NCBI GenBank assembly: GCA_024516155.1
Contig: JAJJXM010000032.1
Location: forward strand, 1 to 64,000
Source: Pyronema omphalodes
Lineage: Eukaryota > Ascomycota > Pezizomycetes > Pezizales > Pyronemataceae
Length of the DNA stretch: 64,000 bases
Direction: 5' to 3'
In this document: in pieces, positions 61,738 through 64,000 of the stretch
Layout of the letters: each line of letters begins with the position of its first letter
Numbering within the stretch: position 1 is the first letter of the stretch
Position numbers and translations under genes: made by a program
The notes under the pieces: model-generated
Database searches by the model: none
The model's input: only the letters and a program-made list of their open reading frames with translations
What the model was told of the DNA's origin: nothing

Positions 61738-61868
61738 CACACCACCCAGCAAAGAGCGACCCCCCCCCTGCCTTTTCAACAACACCACAACCCCACAACC
61801 ACGAAAATCATCAATTCCAACGCGGATTATTCGTCGCTACCGCCAAACAAACTTATTCCGAAATTCCG

Positions 61869-63778
61869 ATGCCTCCCCGATCCACCGTTGTGGAGAAACA
61901 ACCTCTCCCCCCCGATAAAGAACCCCCTCGGGCGCCCGAAAAAAATCCACGCGCTAACGCAGAGCCGCACGAGTCCGACGCGTCCGACGTTGAGATGCAC
62001 GTAGACACGTGCTCTGATGTCAGCGAGGATTCCAGCGACGACGACGCGTCTCCCCGAGACAGCTCCCCAACGCCAACTTCTCGCAACACCACCAACGCCC
62101 CACCCAAAACACCCCACAACAAAAAACCCCTCCCTGAAAACTTCGACACCCCCGATCAACTGAGCAACAATGACCCCAAATACTCCATCCAACAAACCAC
62201 CGGAAAACAGAAAAAACGCCCCGCCGCCTCCACTGCCCATACTATCACCCATATCGCCGAAGACTCCACCCCCGTTTCTGCACAAGTCAAACGACTCCAC
62301 CCCGACATCGCTCCGATTAACGCCACACCTCACAGCAACGCCGCCCTCGCTCAATCCATCGACGTCCTCCACCACAATCTTGCTACCACCGCGGACATGT
62401 TTCGTCACGCCGACCAGACAACGAACGACAGAATCAACAAAGCGTTCAAGACAATCAACAAGACCAGTCCCTCCTCCAATCCATCTACGATGCCGTCCGA
62501 ATCCTCGCCCCGTCCCTCCTACCGAAAGGAACAGCTACCGCCGTGTCCCCCACCCCCGTCTCCGCATCCTCCACCCTCCTCGTGACCACCAGCCCCGATA
62601 CCCAGCCCGTTAACGCCTCTCTCGATTTACCCTCCAAACATGCCCCCCGCCTCAGCGAAGCCGAGTACTGGAAGCAGAGGTGCTTGAACGCCGAAGCTGA
62701 ACTCCGGAAGAACGAGCTCCCTACTCCCCCTCACCTACCCCCTCCCCCACCCCAGGCGAACGAACCGTGGCAAGGACCAATACCCTCGTCCGTCAAGCTG
62801 TTCAAAGAGAAAGCCGCTGCCCCATCAATGACCCCCCCTAAGACCACCAAACCCAATCCCCAACGCAAGAACCCCCCCCGCGTCCAAGACATTGTGATCC
62901 CCTGCCCTGACCCCCGTGCCCTGCCCGATAGCTCTAAGATCGCCATTGGATTAGCTATCAACGAAGCCCTACACAAGGCGAAGGTGGAAGGAAACATCAT
63001 GACGGTTAGGAAAAATATCGCAGGAAACCTCATGCTTACCCCCTCCCCGAACACATCCATTACCGATCTCACCCCCCACCTCTCTGTTATCCACGCCGCT
63101 GCCTGCAAAGTCCACCCGAACCTCTTGCCCCCCCGACTTAACGAAAAATGGTATAAGCTGGCAGTCCACGGAATCCCCACGGACTACTACGAGGACACCG
63201 CCGAGGGTATGCAAAAATTGCAGCAAGAAATCGAGACGAACCACAAAGTACGCCTGACACAACCCCCAAGGTACATCTCTCACCCGGACAAGCGTGTTGG
63301 TAAGACCGCCTCCAGTGTGATGATCGCACTGAAGTCCAGCGAGGAATACAACCTCCTCAAGAGAACAAAGGTGACAGTATTATTCGAACAACGCAAGGTG
63401 ACAGAATTCTTCACCGCCCGTTCCATTGACCAATGCCGCAGGTGCCAGTAATTTGGACATCATCATGCAATCTGCCCAGCTGACAATGGCCCCGCTTGCG
63501 CGATATGCGCCGCCCCTCACCCCACCGAATATCACCAATGCGGCCAGTGTCCCACAATCCAGGGCCGCAAATGTCAACACACCCTCTACAAGTGTGCCAA
63601 TTGTGTCGCCGCTGGCCTCACAGACGTCCACCACGCCGCATACAGCACCCGCTGCCCCGTCAAAGTGAACGACGTCAGGGAAGCCTGGCAGAAGACTCGC
63701 CCGGAGACAACACCCCTAGACGCCATCCCCGCCGAAATAAACCCCATCGCCGACACCACCATGACCGCTGATGAATAG
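61869..63778 (+). pseudogene. LINE-A ORF1 of A4, frameshift and nonsense
   Basis: ATG 61869 (MPPRSTVVEKQPLPPDKEPP, an N-terminal variant), acidic region, KKRPAASTAHTIT. One A is lost near 62462 (AACAAGACC against AACAAGAACC). WYKLAVHGIPT remains, but TAA at about 63449-63451 replaces a lysine codon inside the first knuckle (CRRCQ-stop-FGHHHAIC). The remaining CxxC pairs and TAG 63776-63778 follow. Confidence 0.9.
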
Positions 63779-63795
63779 ATACGACTCATCAGCGG
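63765..63795 (+). promoter_or_regulatory. ORF1/ORF2 junction hairpin (A4)
   Basis: CCGCTGATGA 63765-63774 and TCATCAGCGG 63786-63795, loop ATAGATACGAC, as in A2. Confidence 0.6.
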
Positions 63796-64000
63796 CGACC
63801 CTTCGCATCGTGTCACATAACACGAATCGCAGCGCCACCGCACTAACAACACTGCTGAACTCAGCAGGATCCAAAATAGACATATTGCTGGTACAAGAGA
63901 TTAACGTTAAAGATCCCCGGTACGCAATCACACATCCAGATTTCCTTTTGTTACTTCCCCCCCCGCAGCCACCACAAAGTCAATCGCACTGCTGCATATA
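63771..64000 (+). pseudogene. LINE-A ORF2 of A4, N-terminus only
   Basis: ATG 63771, LRIVSHNTNRSATALTTLLN, VQEINVKDPRYAITHPDF. A C-run near 63957-63964 has eight C where A1, A2 and A3 have seven, so the frame is lost at residue ~65. The sequence ends in VNRTAAYI at the window edge. Confidence 0.85.

Larger units (their letters stand above)
61738..64000 (+). mobile_element. LINE-A copy A4 with short 5' UTR, runs off the window
   Basis: Leader AACACACCACCCAGCAAAGA, C-run, CTGCCTTTTC, then only ~90 nt to ATG 61869. The ~160-nt segment with the hairpin present in A2 and A3 is missing. ORF1 61869-63778, ORF2 from 63771. The left flank is H10; the right duplication is outside. Confidence 0.9.

Noticed and set aside
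1..64000. CRISPR array, tRNA or rRNA genes
   Set aside because: No short direct repeats with unique spacers, no cloverleaf and no rRNA-like segment were noticed on reading.

Overview
The window looks like a retroelement cluster from a filamentous fungus, most likely an ascomycete (Pezizomycotina). That placement is inferred from two element types: Tad1-like LINEs whose ORF2 runs endonuclease, YIDD reverse transcriptase, RNase H, and a fungal-style Ty3/gypsy fragment. I see no host gene, tRNA, rRNA or CRISPR array anywhere in the 64 kb. Nearly every base belongs to a retrotransposon that landed inside another one.

The actors are as follows. LINE-A (copies A1-A4, about 7.0 kb) has a 636-codon ORF1 with zinc knuckles and a 1333-aa ORF2; its 3' end is an (AATA)n tail. 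LINE-B (B1-B3, about 6.9 kb) has a related ORF1 and a 1306-aa ORF2; its tail is (AAAC)n. LINE-C (C1-C4) and LINE-D are older, decayed relatives. The family I call H (H1-H10) is about 2.0 kb and encodes a single protein of about 480 aa. That protein has a coiled coil, a basic cluster and a basic C-terminus, and it has no endonuclease, reverse transcriptase or zinc knuckle. H elements end in LINE-A-type or LINE-B-type tails and are flanked by 12-16 bp target duplications. They therefore look like protein-coding, ORF2-less passengers of the LINEs, similar in concept to mammalian HAL1. I consider this family the most novel system in the window.

Layout. 1-6313: A1, with its 5' end outside the window. 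6314-8986: a LINE-C-type relic (C1) split by H1. 8990-24063: LINE-C-type 5' region (C2) split by a nest (9562-23863) that holds H2, H3, a full-length antisense LINE-B (B1, 11260-18139), a truncated Ty3/gypsy (18140-21502) and antisense H4. 24064-24542: short 5' fragments of H and LINE-C. 24543-57051: one LINE-B copy (B2) stretched over 32 kb by three insertions: antisense B3; antisense H5 carrying A2; and H8, which carries H6 (with H9 inside) and H7 (with the full-length A3 inside). Target duplications allow this nest to be unpacked, and the three B2 ORF2 segments keep one reading frame. 57052-57718: LINE-D endonuclease relic. 57719-60740: LINE-C copy C4. 60741-61737: H10. 61738-64000: A4, running off the end.

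How the parts relate. LINE-A, LINE-B and H begin with a similar leader (a GCAA motif, then a C-run and CTGC.TT). They end with a ~315-nt module that closes with the same stem-loop architecture, whose lower stem covaries between tail types, followed by A-rich tetranucleotide repeats. This matches the known 'stringent' LINE model, in which the reverse transcriptase recognises a 3' stem-loop. In the eight H copies where both can be seen, the central-region subfamily of the H protein co-segregates with tail type. ORF1 is broken in all six LINE-A or LINE-B copies where enough can be read. ORF2 is uninterrupted in three, and the H ORF in four of five full-length H copies. No expression or mobility can be shown from sequence alone.
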